Origin: Clostridia bacterium
Lineage (GTDB): Bacteria; Bacillota; Clostridia; Oscillospirales; Acutalibacteraceae
NCBI GenBank assembly: GCA_017407705.1
Contig: JAFQWA010000020.1
Location: forward strand, 1 to 34,682
Length of the DNA: 34,682 nucleotides
Direction of reading: 5' to 3'
Made by a program: the position numbers and the translations under genes. Below, piece by piece: positions 14,327 through 23,126 of this stretch. The number at the start of each line of letters is the position of its first letter. Position 1 is the first letter of the stretch. The notes under the pieces are model-generated. The model did no database searches and was not told the DNA's origin. It saw nothing but the letters and a program-made list of their open reading frames with translations.

Positions 14327-15037
14327 ATGAAATTTATCACTGTGGACAGTTATGAGAAATTGAGCCGTCAGGCTGCTAATATTATTGCAGCTCAGGTTAT
14401 CTCTAAGCCTAAGAGCATTTTAGGTTTAGCAACCGGTTCTTCCCCTATCGGCACTTACAAAGAGTTGGCTAAAAAGTGCGATGCAGGTGAACTTGATTTT
14501 TCAGACGTAACTTCTGTTAACTTAGACGAGTATGTAGGTCTGCCCGTTGAGAACGATCAGAGCTACCGCTATTTTATGAATACAAACCTTTTTGAGCATA
14601 TCAATATCGACATCAACCGCACCAACGTTCCCAACGGTTGTGCTGCTGATCTTGAAAAAGAAGGCGCTGATTATGACGCTCTTATCGAGAGTCTTGGCGG
14701 CATTGATCTCCAGTTGCTGGGCATCGGTCTTGACGGTCATATCGGCTTTAACGAGCCTGACGACGTTTTCACAAAGGGTACTCACGTTGTAACTCTTGAT
14801 CCCTCTACTATCGAGGCTAACGCAAGATTCTTTGCATCTGAAGACGAGGTTCCCAGAAAGGCTATTACAATGGGTATGGGCGCTATTATGCAGGCTAAGA
14901 AGGTTCTGCTTATTGCAAACGGTAAGAATAAGAAGGATATCGTTATGCAGTCATTCTACGGCCCCATCACTCCCAAGGTTCCCGCTTCAATTTTGCAGTT
15001 GCATCCTGATGTTACTGTTATCTACAGCGAAAACTAA
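14327..15037 (+). CDS. nagB: Glucosamine-6-phosphate deaminase
   Basis: Converts glucosamine-6-phosphate to fructose-6-phosphate and ammonia, the last step in amino-sugar catabolism. The 236-residue protein matches the short Firmicutes form, without the longer C-terminal allosteric part of the enteric enzyme. Visible motifs are LATGSSPIGTY, NLDEYVGL and LGIGLDGHIGFNEP with its catalytic Asp and His. AAAGGAG lies before the ATG. It is monocistronic, with two promoter candidates, a palindromic operator candidate and a terminator. nagA is not in the window. Confidence 0.96.
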   Translation: MKFITVDSYEKLSRQAANIIAAQVISKPKSILGLATGSSPIGTYKELAKKCDAGELDFSDVTSVNLDEYVGLPVENDQSYRYFMNTNLFEHINIDINRTNVPNGCAADLEKEGADYDALIESLGGIDLQLLGIGLDGHIGFNEPDDVFTKGTHVVTLDPSTIEANARFFASEDEVPRKAITMGMGAIMQAKKVLLIANGKNKKDIVMQSFYGPITPKVPASILQLHPDVTVIYSEN

Positions 15038-15054
15038 TTGACTTTTTAAATTAT

Positions 15055-15088
15055 AAAACCGAAGCCTATGGTTTCGGTTTTATTTTTT
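15055..15088 (+). terminator. nagB terminator
   Basis: A 12-bp stem with one G-U pair (15055-15066 with 15070-15081, TAT loop) is followed by ATTTTTT. Confidence 0.9.
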
Positions 15089-15095
15089 ATCGCTA

Positions 15096-15124
15096 TTGAA
15101 TAAATGGTAAAATTATATTATAAT
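15096..15124 (+). promoter_or_regulatory. yfcE promoter
   Basis: TTGAAT (15096-15101), a 17-base spacer and TATAAT (15119-15124), 28 bases before the yfcE start. Confidence 0.7.
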
Positions 15125-15152
15125 AATACAAATCAGTTTTGGAGGAACCACA

Positions 15153-15698
15153 ATGAAATGGCTTATCGCATCTGATATTCACGGCTCTGCATACTACTGT
15201 GAAAAGCTTATAGAGGCTTATAAAAGTGAGAAAGCAGATAAAATGCTTTTGCTGGGTGATATTCTGTACCACGGCCCCAGAAACGATCTGCCCCGTGATT
15301 ATGCACCTAAAAAGGTTATTGAAATATTAAATGGTTATAAGGATAAAATACTGTGTGTCAGAGGAAATTGCGATACCGAAGTGGATCAGATGGTGCTGCA
15401 GTTCCCTATTCTTGCAGACTATGCAGTGATCTGCGAGGGTAATACACTTATCTACGCCACTCACGGTCATATCTACAACGAGCAAAACCTACCGCCCTTA
15501 CAAAAAGGCGATATTTTGCTTAACGGCCACACTCACGTCTCTGCTTATCGTGAGCACGAGGATTTTGTTTATCTTAACCCCGGTTCTGTGTCTATTCCCA
15601 AAGAACAAACCCCACACGGATATATGACCTTACAAAACGGCTGCTTTATCCAAAAAGACCTTGACGGTAATGTTATAAACGAATATAAGATTAAATAA
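15153..15698 (+). CDS. yfcE: YfcE-type metallophosphodiesterase
   Basis: A 181-residue calcineurin-like phosphoesterase. The metal-binding motifs appear in order: SDIHGS (7-12), LLLGDILYHG (33-42), RGNCDTEVD (70-78), ATHGHIY and NGHTH. Length and the motif LNPGSVSIPK match YfcE, a Mn-dependent phosphodiesterase active on model substrates; its cellular substrate is not known. GGAGGAAC precedes the ATG. It has its own promoter and shares a bidirectional terminator with the convergent DUF624 gene. Confidence 0.92.
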   Translation: MKWLIASDIHGSAYYCEKLIEAYKSEKADKMLLLGDILYHGPRNDLPRDYAPKKVIEILNGYKDKILCVRGNCDTEVDQMVLQFPILADYAVICEGNTLIYATHGHIYNEQNLPPLQKGDILLNGHTHVSAYREHEDFVYLNPGSVSIPKEQTPHGYMTLQNGCFIQKDLDGNVINEYKIK

Positions 15699-15737
15699 AA
15701 AAATATCCTTTCGGGAAATTCCGAAAGGATATTTTTT
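15698..15737. terminator. Shared bidirectional terminator (yfcE / DUF624 gene)
   Basis: A 17-bp perfect stem (15698-15714 with 15721-15737, GAAATT loop) with A and T runs at the two ends. It overlaps the stop codon of both flanking genes. Confidence 0.9.
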
Positions 15738-16692
15738 ATTCATCTTCACTTACATCAGTAAACATCTGCTCTTGTTCAAAGGCTGAACGGTGCACCATTT
15801 TACCGTTGTGATATACAAATTCGGGCAACTCTTTTTCTTCCTGTTCAAAGTTCTGTTTAACTTTAGAAGCATCCACTTTACCCGTTACAGATGCAGATGA
15901 CTGTTCAGGATGCTGCTCGTAATAAGGATCAAGCACGTATTTCTTGATAGGCGGATATGTGAAAAATGCCACTGTATAGAAAATAAATCCAAAAAACAGA
16001 GTCATTATAAAGGCAAAGAAAAATCCGTAAACAAAGCCGTTCTGACTGTAAATGGCAGTCATGGCAAAGAAACCTGCTAAGGCTATCCACACTACTAAAA
16101 TCACTGTGAGCAATACGTTTCTGACAAGGCACAAAAACGTAAATATAGCGGCGTTTTTATATATTTCTTTAAGCTTTAGATCCAATGTCACTATCATCAT
16201 ATACACATAATAGCTCATTATCACCAACACTACTGCCGCAAATATACATACACCCAGTCCGATGGTACGCATAAGTCCGTATTCAGGAGATATGGAGTAG
16301 TAAAAATAAATTGCCATTATTAGCAGCCAAATAAGCACATACTGGATAATGCCCGTAATAATACTCTGCTTAAAGTTGGATTTAAAGGCGTTTTTAAAGT
16401 CTTCAAGGAAAAAGCCCGGTACTTCTCTCACATAGTCTCTGCACATCTTTATAATGGCAGAAACCAGCGGTGCAAGTAATATCAAAGGTAAAAACAAAAG
16501 GCTTACGGCAAGATTAGATATGCCGCCCATAAAAGTGTTTACTAAATAACCTGCAAAGAAAATAACTAAAAACAACACAAGGCAAACCACAAAAAATATT
16601 GCGTTAAGACCTAATATTTTAATAAACTTGTCCTTATATATTTCAAAAAATTTTAAAAACGAATTCTTTTCAAGAGGCTTGTTATTGCTCAA
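15736..16692 (-). CDS. DUF624 (YesL-like) membrane protein
   Basis: A 318-residue integral membrane protein with about six hydrophobic segments, near 26-50, 58-80, 110-135, 142-168, 185-212 and 222-248. A polar, Glu-rich C-terminal tail of about 65 residues follows. The hydrophobic pattern and the N-terminal FFEIYKDKFIKILGLNAIFF fit DUF624/YesL proteins of unknown function, often near carbohydrate genes. The start is TTG at 16692 with AAGGAG 9 bases upstream. It follows xerD by 19 bases and is the last gene of its unit. Family assignment is moderate; function is unknown. Confidence 0.75.
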   Translation of the reverse strand: MSNNKPLEKNSFLKFFEIYKDKFIKILGLNAIFFVVCLVLFLVIFFAGYLVNTFMGGISNLAVSLLFLPLILLAPLVSAIIKMCRDYVREVPGFFLEDFKNAFKSNFKQSIITGIIQYVLIWLLIMAIYFYYSISPEYGLMRTIGLGVCIFAAVVLVIMSYYVYMMIVTLDLKLKEIYKNAAIFTFLCLVRNVLLTVILVVWIALAGFFAMTAIYSQNGFVYGFFFAFIMTLFFGFIFYTVAFFTYPPIKKYVLDPYYEQHPEQSSASVTGKVDASKVKQNFEQEEKELPEFVYHNGKMVHRSAFEQEQMFTDVSEDE

Positions 16693-16711
16693 CTATTACA
16701 ACTCCTTAAAC

Positions 16712-17599
16712 TTAGCGACCTGCTCTGGGATGAAACTTTTTATATGCACTGGCATATCTTTGCTTCATAAGTGTACTGTAAATATGGGTGGATGAAATAT
16801 CCGAATGACCCAGCATATCCTTAATATCCTTAAGACCTGCACCGTTTTCCAAAAGATGTGCAGCAAAGGAATGACGAATGGTATGAGGTGTGATTTCTCT
16901 TTTAATACCCGCCTCAAAAGCGTAAGACTTAATTATCTTCCAGAAGCCCTGACGGGTAAGACGTTCACCGTTCATATTCAAAAAAAGTGCTTTCTGATTT
17001 CGGTCAACGGTAATTGCAGGACGCACACGGCTCAAATACTCCGAAACTGCCTTTATAGCATCGTGGTAAACGGGTATAATACGCTCGTTCTTACTGCTCT
17101 TGCAATGAATTATATTTATCTGCAGATTAACGTCATCCACGTTAAGGTCGATAAGCTCTGTAACACGCACCCCGGTAGCGTATAAAAGCTCCAGCATAGC
17201 CTTATCACGACATCCCTTAAAATCAGAAATACTGGGCTGAGAAAGCAGTGCGTCAATCTCCTTTTCGGTCAATATCTCAGGCAGTTTCTTTGCAGTTTTC
17301 TCCACCTTAACCTTAACGGTAGGATTTTCTGTTACCTGATTGGTAGCCATCAAATACTGGTAAAAGGAACGTACAGAAGCAAGGAAACGTGTTATGGTAG
17401 AAGGAGTCCTGCCGAGCCTTTTAAGCTCAGCAACATATTTAGATACAACAGTATCGTCAGCAGTGATAACATCCACATTAACATTGGATAAGTAGCTTAA
17501 ATACTGCTTAATATCTCTGGTATAAGATTCCAGCGTGTTTTTCGACGCACCCTTAGTGGTGGCCAAAAACTCGCTGTATTCGCTGATGTAGTCCTTCAT
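16712..17599 (-). CDS. xerD: Tyrosine recombinase XerD
   Basis: Site-specific recombinase that, with XerC, resolves chromosome dimers at dif. The 295-residue length is typical, with an N-terminal SAM-like core-binding domain and a C-terminal catalytic domain. The catalytic set is visible: Arg in ATGVRVTEL (145), His and Arg in HTIRHSF (239 and 242), His in MLGHSD (265) and Tyr274 in THIYSTL. ATG at 17599 is preferred, with GTGAGGGA before it; an in-frame GTG (17614) lies in that site. It sits downstream of spoIIM, as in Bacillus. This context and the lack of phage genes argue for a chromosomal Xer, not an integrase. Confidence 0.92.
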   Translation of the reverse strand: MKDYISEYSEFLATTKGASKNTLESYTRDIKQYLSYLSNVNVDVITADDTVVSKYVAELKRLGRTPSTITRFLASVRSFYQYLMATNQVTENPTVKVKVEKTAKKLPEILTEKEIDALLSQPSISDFKGCRDKAMLELLYATGVRVTELIDLNVDDVNLQINIIHCKSSKNERIIPVYHDAIKAVSEYLSRVRPAITVDRNQKALFLNMNGERLTRQGFWKIIKSYAFEAGIKREITPHTIRHSFAAHLLENGAGLKDIKDMLGHSDISSTHIYSTLMKQRYASAYKKFHPRAGR

Positions 17600-17629
17600 T
17601 ATATCGTCCCTCACGTTTAACGTTTGTAT

Positions 17630-18256
17630 TCAAAAATCAAAGAATTTTATAAAAGCCGTTGACATCACAGAGTCTGTCAAAGCGGAAAAAATAATAACAA
17701 TAAAAAAGAAAATAAATCTTAAAGAATAGGTTTTGAACTCCTCACAAAGCAATAGCTTTTTATCCAGCACTGTCATTTTAAAAAGCGAATGAGAAAATCG
17801 CAGAGTTTCTCTTGATGCAACCGCTGTTACAAGTGATGATATTACCAGCCCCGGCAGCATAATAAGTGCAAAAAAGCCTATTCCCTTTAAGCTGTAAACC
17901 GAGTATAGATAGCCGGATACAAGTCCCATAGATATGCCCTTTGTAAAGGGAATGATGACTGCCGCAGGACTTCCGATTATACACAGCCCGAAAACATAAC
18001 TGCAAATAAGCATAGGCAGATAGGATATAAGGCAAAACAAAAAAGTAAAGAAAAACGACTGGTCCATACGCTTTGCCAAAAAACGCTTAAACACATCTGC
18101 AACACCGTAAAAAGCGTTGTCTTCACACAAGCTTATTGCCCAGGCTCCCATTACCATTCCAAATAGGATAATCAAGGATATTATCAAAAGAGATCTGTTC
18201 TTTTTGAAAAATCCCGTAGCGCTATGAAGCTTTACTCCCATCAAACCCTCTGTCAT
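17630..18256 (-). CDS. spoIIM: Stage II sporulation protein M
   Basis: Membrane component of the SpoIIDMP peptidoglycan machine that drives engulfment of the forespore. The 208-residue protein has about five hydrophobic segments (23-45, 70-90, 95-112, 118-145, 180-202). It shows family features such as IPFTKGISMGLVSGYLYS. AGGAGG precedes the ATG. Its place upstream of xerD is the Bacillus order. A candidate sigma-E promoter (18287-18315) lies just before it, and sigma E controls this gene in Bacillus. spoIID and spoIIP are not in the window. Confidence 0.85.
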   Translation of the reverse strand: MTEGLMGVKLHSATGFFKKNRSLLIISLIILFGMVMGAWAISLCEDNAFYGVADVFKRFLAKRMDQSFFFTFLFCLISYLPMLICSYVFGLCIIGSPAAVIIPFTKGISMGLVSGYLYSVYSLKGIGFFALIMLPGLVISSLVTAVASRETLRFSHSLFKMTVLDKKLLLCEEFKTYSLRFIFFFIVIIFSALTDSVMSTAFIKFFDF

Positions 18257-18286
18257 AATATTATACCTCCTGCAAATATCTAAATA

Positions 18287-18315
18287 ATATTATGCAAAGG
18301 TGGGACAACTTATTC
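18287..18315 (-). promoter_or_regulatory. Candidate sigma-E promoter of spoIIM
   Basis: On the minus strand: GAATAAG (18309-18315), a 14-base spacer and CATAATAT (18287-18294). These partly match the Bacillus sigma-E boxes (GHATATT and CATACAHT). It abuts the proC stop codon. Confidence 0.4.
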
Positions 18316-19121
18316 TATTTTGAAGCACCCAGCTCGTCTGCCCTGTTTTTACAAGCATTGACAGCACCTTTGACTATGTTATCAAAGTCCTTACTGTCGA
18401 AATACTCTAAAGCAGCTAAAGTGGTGCCCTTTGGAGAGGTTACCATTTTTATCAGCTCATCTGCCGACTTACCGCTATCACGCAGCATATAAGCAGCGCC
18501 GATAAGCGTTTGGTACATAAGCTCAGCGGCTTTATCTTGCTCTAAGCCTAACTGAACAGATTGCTCAATTACAGCCTTAGCAAACTTAAAAACATAGGCA
18601 GGGCCGCTTCCGCTTACTGCAGTAACAGCGTTTATCTGATTTTCGTCACAAGCCACTGCAACTCCCGATGTCTTGAAAATGTTAAGAACAAAATCGAATT
18701 CATCGTCACTGACAGGTGGCAGACAGCTTACTCCACTGGCACCCTGAGAAAGCATAAGCGGTGTGTTGGGCATAACACGAATAACCTTGCAATCAAATCC
18801 AACTGCCTGTTTTATTGAAGCAATGGATATACCTGCCGCAACGCTGACAATACATTTCTGGGCGGTGACAAACTGCTTAATGCCCGATATTATGTCAAAT
18901 ATTATCTGTGGCTTAACGCATAAAAAGATGTAATCAGAGTTGTTTACAACATCCTTAGCGCTATCACATATATTCGCACCTAAATCCTCAAACTTTTTAA
19001 GAGGCTCCCTATTGGGATCAAACATAAAAAGCTGCTTGGAATCAACAAGCTGAGAGTTAAAAATGCCGTTAATAATAGCACCGGCGATATTACCTCCGGC
19101 GCCAATAAAACCAATGTTCAT
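18315..19121 (-). CDS. proC: Pyrroline-5-carboxylate reductase
   Basis: Last step of proline synthesis: NAD(P)H-dependent reduction of 1-pyrroline-5-carboxylate. The 268-residue protein begins with the Rossmann motif NIGFIGAGGNIAGAI. It carries VIRVMPNTP and the family signature region AVSGSGPAYVF. ATG 19121 is preferred, with AAGGA upstream; the longer reading frame to 19223 adds 34 residues with no homology and crosses the promoter. proA and proB are absent here. spoIIM follows 58 bases downstream. Confidence 0.95.
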   Translation of the reverse strand: MNIGFIGAGGNIAGAIINGIFNSQLVDSKQLFMFDPNREPLKKFEDLGANICDSAKDVVNNSDYIFLCVKPQIIFDIISGIKQFVTAQKCIVSVAAGISIASIKQAVGFDCKVIRVMPNTPLMLSQGASGVSCLPPVSDDEFDFVLNIFKTSGVAVACDENQINAVTAVSGSGPAYVFKFAKAVIEQSVQLGLEQDKAAELMYQTLIGAAYMLRDSGKSADELIKMVTSPKGTTLAALEYFDSKDFDNIVKGAVNACKNRADELGASK

Positions 19122-19155
19122 TATGTTAAGTCCTTCTTGCAATAAATCTATTAGA

Positions 19156-19184
19156 ATTATAACAAATACAGCCCCGTAAATCAA
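19156..19184 (-). promoter_or_regulatory. proC promoter
   Basis: On the minus strand: TTGATT (19179-19184), a 17-base spacer and TATAAT (19156-19161), 35 bases before the proC start. Confidence 0.6.
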
Positions 19185-19225
19185 CGAAAATCGACAACTT
19201 TTTAAAAGTTTATGCAACATCACTA

Positions 19226-19285
19226 TTTTATGTCAAGTGTTTTATGTTAAGTGCATAAGTTGTTATGTAAACTAATTATGTAAAC
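19226..19285. repeat. Direct repeats of TTATGTnAA type
   Basis: Two adjacent 14-base units, TTTTATGTCAAGTG and TTTTATGTTAAGTG (19226-19253), differ at one base. Two copies of TTATGTAAAC (19263-19272, 19276-19285) lie 13 bases apart. They are upstream of proC and could be binding sites for a regulator. The rest of 19122-19373 holds the proC promoter and the wecB terminator. Confidence 0.55.
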
Positions 19286-19330
19286 CACAATTGGTTGTGT
19301 TTATTCCCCTCTCAAGCCACTATTTTTCAT

Positions 19331-19365
19331 AAAAATACTCCGTAACTAAAATCAGCTACGGAGTA
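19331..19365 (-). terminator. Terminator of the nfn-wzy-wecB unit
   Basis: A 9-bp stem (TACTCCGTA at 19336-19344, TACGGAGTA at 19357-19365) is followed on the minus strand by TTTTT (19331-19335), 8 bases past the wecB stop. Confidence 0.8.
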
Positions 19366-19373
19366 CATATTTA

Positions 19374-20477
19374 TTAAAGCATTTTCTCCAAAATATCAGC
19401 AATCTGTTTGCAAGCAGTTCCGTCGCCGTAAGGATTAGACGCTTTGCTCATCAGATCATATTCAGACTTATCGGTAAGCAGCTTTTTAAATTCATTATAA
19501 ATAGTAGTTTCGTCAGTACCCACAAGCTTGAGTGTACCTGCCTCTATTCCCTCAGGACGCTCAGTGGTATCTCTCATAACCAAAACCGGTTTTCCTAAAG
19601 ACGGAGCCTCTTCCTGAATACCGCCGCTATCAGTTAAGATGAGATAGGAGCAGTTAAGGAAGTTATGGAAATCCAGAACGTCTAACGGATCAATAATTCT
19701 GACCCTGTCGTGATCACCGAAAATTTCCTTTGCCGCTGAACGCACCGCAGGATTCATATGTATGGGATACACCACTTTAATATCCGGTGTTTCGTCAACT
19801 ATTCTCTTAATAGCCCTGAACATATTACGCAACGGCTCACCTAAATTCTCACGTCTGTGAGCAGTGAGCATTATAAGACGGCTATCTTTAGCCCAATCAA
19901 GCACGGGATGAGTATAATCTGCTTTGACGGTGGTTTTAAGAGCGTCTATGGCAGTATTGCCGGTGATAAAGATAAACTCAGGGTCTTTTCCCTCTTTAAG
20001 CAAATTCTGTTCGGAGAGCTTTGTGGGAGCAAAATTAAACTTTGAAATAATGCCCACAGCCTGACGGTTAAACTCCTCAGGATAAGGTGAATAAATGTTG
20101 TATGTTCTAAGTCCCGCTTCAACGTGTCCGACGGGAATCTGCAAGTAGAAACAAGCCATAGCAGTGGCAAAGGTGGTGGTTGTATCGCCGTGTACCAAAA
20201 CCACATCAGGCTTCTCTTTTTCCAGCACCTCTTTTGAACGTTCAAGCACTGCACCCGTCACGTCAAAGAGAGTCTGTCTGTCTTTCATAACGCACAAATC
20301 ATAATCCGGCTCAACGCCAAAGCACTCCAACACCTGACTCAACATCTGCTTATGCTGGCCCGTTACACAAACAACGGTATCAATGGTTTTTCTTGTTTTA
20401 AGTTCATTTACAAGAGGACACATTTTTATCGCTTCCGGACGGGTACCGAAAACCAACATAACCTTTTTCTTGCTCAT
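19374..20477 (-). CDS. wecB: UDP-N-acetylglucosamine 2-epimerase (non-hydrolysing)
   Basis: Interconverts UDP-GlcNAc and UDP-ManNAc, a precursor for wall teichoic acid linkage units, capsules and other surface glycans. At 367 residues it has the family length and motifs: VFGTRPEAIKMCPL, VHGDTTTTFATAMACF, VEAGLRT, MLTAHRRENLG and LTDSGGIQEEAPSLGKP. GGAGAG precedes the ATG. It follows the O-antigen ligase-like gene by 22 bases, so both probably serve surface polysaccharide. mnaA is the usual Gram-positive name. Confidence 0.95.
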   Translation of the reverse strand: MSKKKVMLVFGTRPEAIKMCPLVNELKTRKTIDTVVCVTGQHKQMLSQVLECFGVEPDYDLCVMKDRQTLFDVTGAVLERSKEVLEKEKPDVVLVHGDTTTTFATAMACFYLQIPVGHVEAGLRTYNIYSPYPEEFNRQAVGIISKFNFAPTKLSEQNLLKEGKDPEFIFITGNTAIDALKTTVKADYTHPVLDWAKDSRLIMLTAHRRENLGEPLRNMFRAIKRIVDETPDIKVVYPIHMNPAVRSAAKEIFGDHDRVRIIDPLDVLDFHNFLNCSYLILTDSGGIQEEAPSLGKPVLVMRDTTERPEGIEAGTLKLVGTDETTIYNEFKKLLTDKSEYDLMSKASNPYGDGTACKQIADILEKML

Positions 20478-20499
20478 TTTAACACTCTCTCCAAAAAAA

Positions 20500-21732
20500 T
20501 TATTTTATATATTTGCTTTTCATGGTATTTTCAGGGACACGAAGTTTATTATCTGTCTCCTGCTCCACGTAACTGTTTACTACTACTGCCGCCAAAACTA
20601 TAGCATTCCAAAAGAATCGCTTGTTAATAGCATCTATAAAGAAGGACGGTGCAAATCCCACCAAAATAAGCAGAATCGGAAGAAGATTTTTTTGTTTTCC
20701 GGCTTTAAAACATATTATACCTATCGGGATAAAGAATATGCCGGTTCCCACTATACCGATATCCATAAGCATAGTAATATAAGTATTATGGGAATAGATA
20801 TCATTACCACCCCAACCTGCGCCAAACAAAGGCTTATCAAGAATTATCCTAAACGCTTCATTCCATTTTTCAACACGGTCAGAACCACCTGCGTAACTGG
20901 AAAAATCGAAAAGACGGTTATAGATGTTTTCAGGAAGTATCTTCTCGGCAAACAAAAAGAATATTGCAGCTAAAGCAATCAATATAATAACTTTAAAAAC
21001 AGTCTCTCTTGGATCGATTTGCATATTTATAGGAACAAACAACAGCAATAATACAACCGCTGTCAATGAAATAAGACCACCTCTGGAAGCTGTCATAAGC
21101 ATTGAAGTGATGTTTACTGCAATAACAAAAACATGAAACAACTTAAACTTCGACTTTGTTAAAACATAGTAAATTCCTATAGCCACACCCGAGAGGCATA
21201 GTGCAGACTGGTTATTCGGGTCCAAAGTATTGCCAAACAAATGTAATGTTTGTCTTACCGAAATACCTAAATATGCATCGGATAAAAACAGTGCTAAAAA
21301 GCCTATGGAAAAACTGAATAAATACAACCAAAAAAGAAGATTTTCAATAATTTTTTTATCGAACTTCTCCAGCGTCATAACAATAAAAAACGCAACCATT
21401 CCGAACTGGGAAATAAAATGTTTTTGAACGACATCAATACCCGAGCCACTGGACCACAAAACCGATATCAATTTAAGAATAAGCCAACCGAGCAATATGA
21501 AATGGTATGACCTAAACTCCGGTTTTTTATAAACCAAAATCAAAACAAAAATTATAAACAAAATCAAATATTTGGTTACAGCACCTATAATTTGATTCAA
21601 AAAAGGTTCATAATAGCTCATAAACATATAAACAAAAAACAGGAATGAAATGAAGAAATTGGGTTTAAACACACCTGTATCGCTATTAAATTTTTCTGTT
21701 ATAGGTTGTTTTACATAACCCAAAACTCTCAC
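20500..21732 (-). CDS. O-antigen ligase/polymerase-family membrane protein
   Basis: A 410-residue polytopic protein with about ten hydrophobic helices. The Wzy_C-type features are LMTASRGGLISL in one segment and a large loop with GAGWGGNDIYSHNTYITMLMDIG, the HNTY-type motif near the active site. Members join or polymerise lipid-linked surface glycans. GTG at 21732 overlaps the nfnB stop by four bases (GTGA), with no clear ribosome site, so translation probably depends on nfnB. The downstream wecB supports a surface-glycan role. Ligase versus polymerase cannot be decided. Confidence 0.8.
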   Translation of the reverse strand: MRVLGYVKQPITEKFNSDTGVFKPNFFISFLFFVYMFMSYYEPFLNQIIGAVTKYLILFIIFVLILVYKKPEFRSYHFILLGWLILKLISVLWSSGSGIDVVQKHFISQFGMVAFFIVMTLEKFDKKIIENLLFWLYLFSFSIGFLALFLSDAYLGISVRQTLHLFGNTLDPNNQSALCLSGVAIGIYYVLTKSKFKLFHVFVIAVNITSMLMTASRGGLISLTAVVLLLLFVPINMQIDPRETVFKVIILIALAAIFFLFAEKILPENIYNRLFDFSSYAGGSDRVEKWNEAFRIILDKPLFGAGWGGNDIYSHNTYITMLMDIGIVGTGIFFIPIGIICFKAGKQKNLLPILLILVGFAPSFFIDAINKRFFWNAIVLAAVVVNSYVEQETDNKLRVPENTMKSKYIK

Positions 21733-23126
21733 CTCACATCTTGTTTGTTTAAATATTCATCAATAGACTTAGCAGCAGTCTTACCTGCTCCCATAGCCAA
21801 AATTACGGTTGCAGCGCCTGTAACAGCGTCACCACCTGCATACACACCGTCACGGCTGGTTTTAAGTGTATCTTCATCCACCACCAAGCAACCACGTTTG
21901 TTAGACCGGAGTCCCTTAGTAGTAGAACGAATAAGCGGATTAGGACTTCCACCGATAGCAATAATAACAGTATCGACTGTCAACTCATACTCACTGCCCT
22001 CAATAGCCTTAGGAGAACGTCTGCCACTGGCATCAGGCTCACCCAGCTCCATTTTAACGCAGGTTACAGAGCTAACACGTCCGTTTTCATCACCGTTTAT
22101 GGCAACAGGATTATTAAGCATCAAAAACTCAATGCCCTCTTCTTTAGCGTGATGAATTTCCTCAGCACGTGCAGGCATTTCATCCTCAGAACGTCTGTAA
22201 ACGATATAAACATTCTCAGCGCCCAAACGCTTTGCACATCTTGCAGCATCCATAGCAACGTTACCGCCGCCCACAACTGCCACATCACGCATTTTATTTA
22301 TAGGTGTATCGTATTCAGGCTTGTACGCCTTCATAAGATTAACACGGGTCAGAAATTCATTAGAGGAATATACACCAAGCAGCGCCTCACCGGGAATTTT
22401 CATAAAGTTAGGCAAACCTGCACCTGAACCGATAAACACAGCGTCATACCCATTTTCAAGCAGTTCGTCAACAGACAAAACCTTACCGATAACCATATTG
22501 GTTTCGATCTTAACGCCAAGCTTTTTCATCTCATCTATCTCTTTTTGAACGATAGCCTTGGGCAAACGGAACTCGGGAATACCGTACATCAAAACACCGC
22601 CTGCCACGTGGAAAGCTTCAAAAACAGTTACATCGTAACCCAGCTTTGCCAGATCACCTGCACAAGTAAGTCCACTGGGGCCAGAACCCACAACAGCCAC
22701 CTTTTTGCCGTTCGACTTAACATCAAGCTTTTCACTCTCAAAATGCTTCATAGCATAGTCTGCCACGAATCTTTCAAGTCTGCCGATAGCAACCGGCTCA
22801 CCCTTAATGCCTCTCACACACTTAGACTCACACTGCTTCTCCTGAGGGCAAACACGTCCACAAACAGCAGGAAGCGAGTTAGTGCTTTTGATTATTTCAT
22901 AAGCCTTTTTAAGGTTGTCGTTATTGATAGCCTCGATAAACTCAGGGATTCTTACGTTAACGGGACAACCACTTACACAAGGCTTGTTTTTACAGTTTAA
23001 ACAACGGGATGCTTCCTCTTTTGCATCCTCTAATGTGTAGCCTAAAGCAACCTCATCGAAATTTTTATTTCTGATATCAGGAGTCTGCTGAGGCATATCC
23101 ACTTTTACATTACGCATATTAGCCAT
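21729..23126 (-). CDS. nfnB: NfnB / NADPH glutamate synthase small-subunit-like oxidoreductase
   Basis: A 465-residue flavoprotein of the GltD/NfnB family. The N-terminal ferredoxin-like part has CLNCKNKPCVSGCP (Cys42, 45, 50, 54) and CGRVCPQEKQCESKC for two 4Fe-4S clusters. An FAD site (VVGSGPSGLTCAGDLA) and an NADPH site (VVGGGNVAMDAARCA) follow. The upstream gene is the NfnA partner, overlapping by eight bases. Together they suggest the electron-bifurcating NADH-dependent ferredoxin:NADP+ oxidoreductase, which makes NADPH in anaerobes. The pair is also annotated as sulfide dehydrogenase SudAB. No glutamate synthase large subunit is present. Confidence 0.88.
   Translation of the reverse strand: MANMRNVKVDMPQQTPDIRNKNFDEVALGYTLEDAKEEASRCLNCKNKPCVSGCPVNVRIPEFIEAINNDNLKKAYEIIKSTNSLPAVCGRVCPQEKQCESKCVRGIKGEPVAIGRLERFVADYAMKHFESEKLDVKSNGKKVAVVGSGPSGLTCAGDLAKLGYDVTVFEAFHVAGGVLMYGIPEFRLPKAIVQKEIDEMKKLGVKIETNMVIGKVLSVDELLENGYDAVFIGSGAGLPNFMKIPGEALLGVYSSNEFLTRVNLMKAYKPEYDTPINKMRDVAVVGGGNVAMDAARCAKRLGAENVYIVYRRSEDEMPARAEEIHHAKEEGIEFLMLNNPVAINGDENGRVSSVTCVKMELGEPDASGRRSPKAIEGSEYELTVDTVIIAIGGSPNPLIRSTTKGLRSNKRGCLVVDEDTLKTSRDGVYAGGDAVTGAATVILAMGAGKTAAKSIDEYLNKQDVR

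Noticed and set aside
16712-17599. Phage or transposon integrase
   Set aside because: Length, spoIIM neighbour and lack of phage genes or attachment sites fit chromosomal XerD.
21729-23126. Glutamate synthase small subunit gltD
   Set aside because: No large subunit is adjacent, and the overlapping NfnA-type partner points to NfnAB/SudAB, although the families are close.
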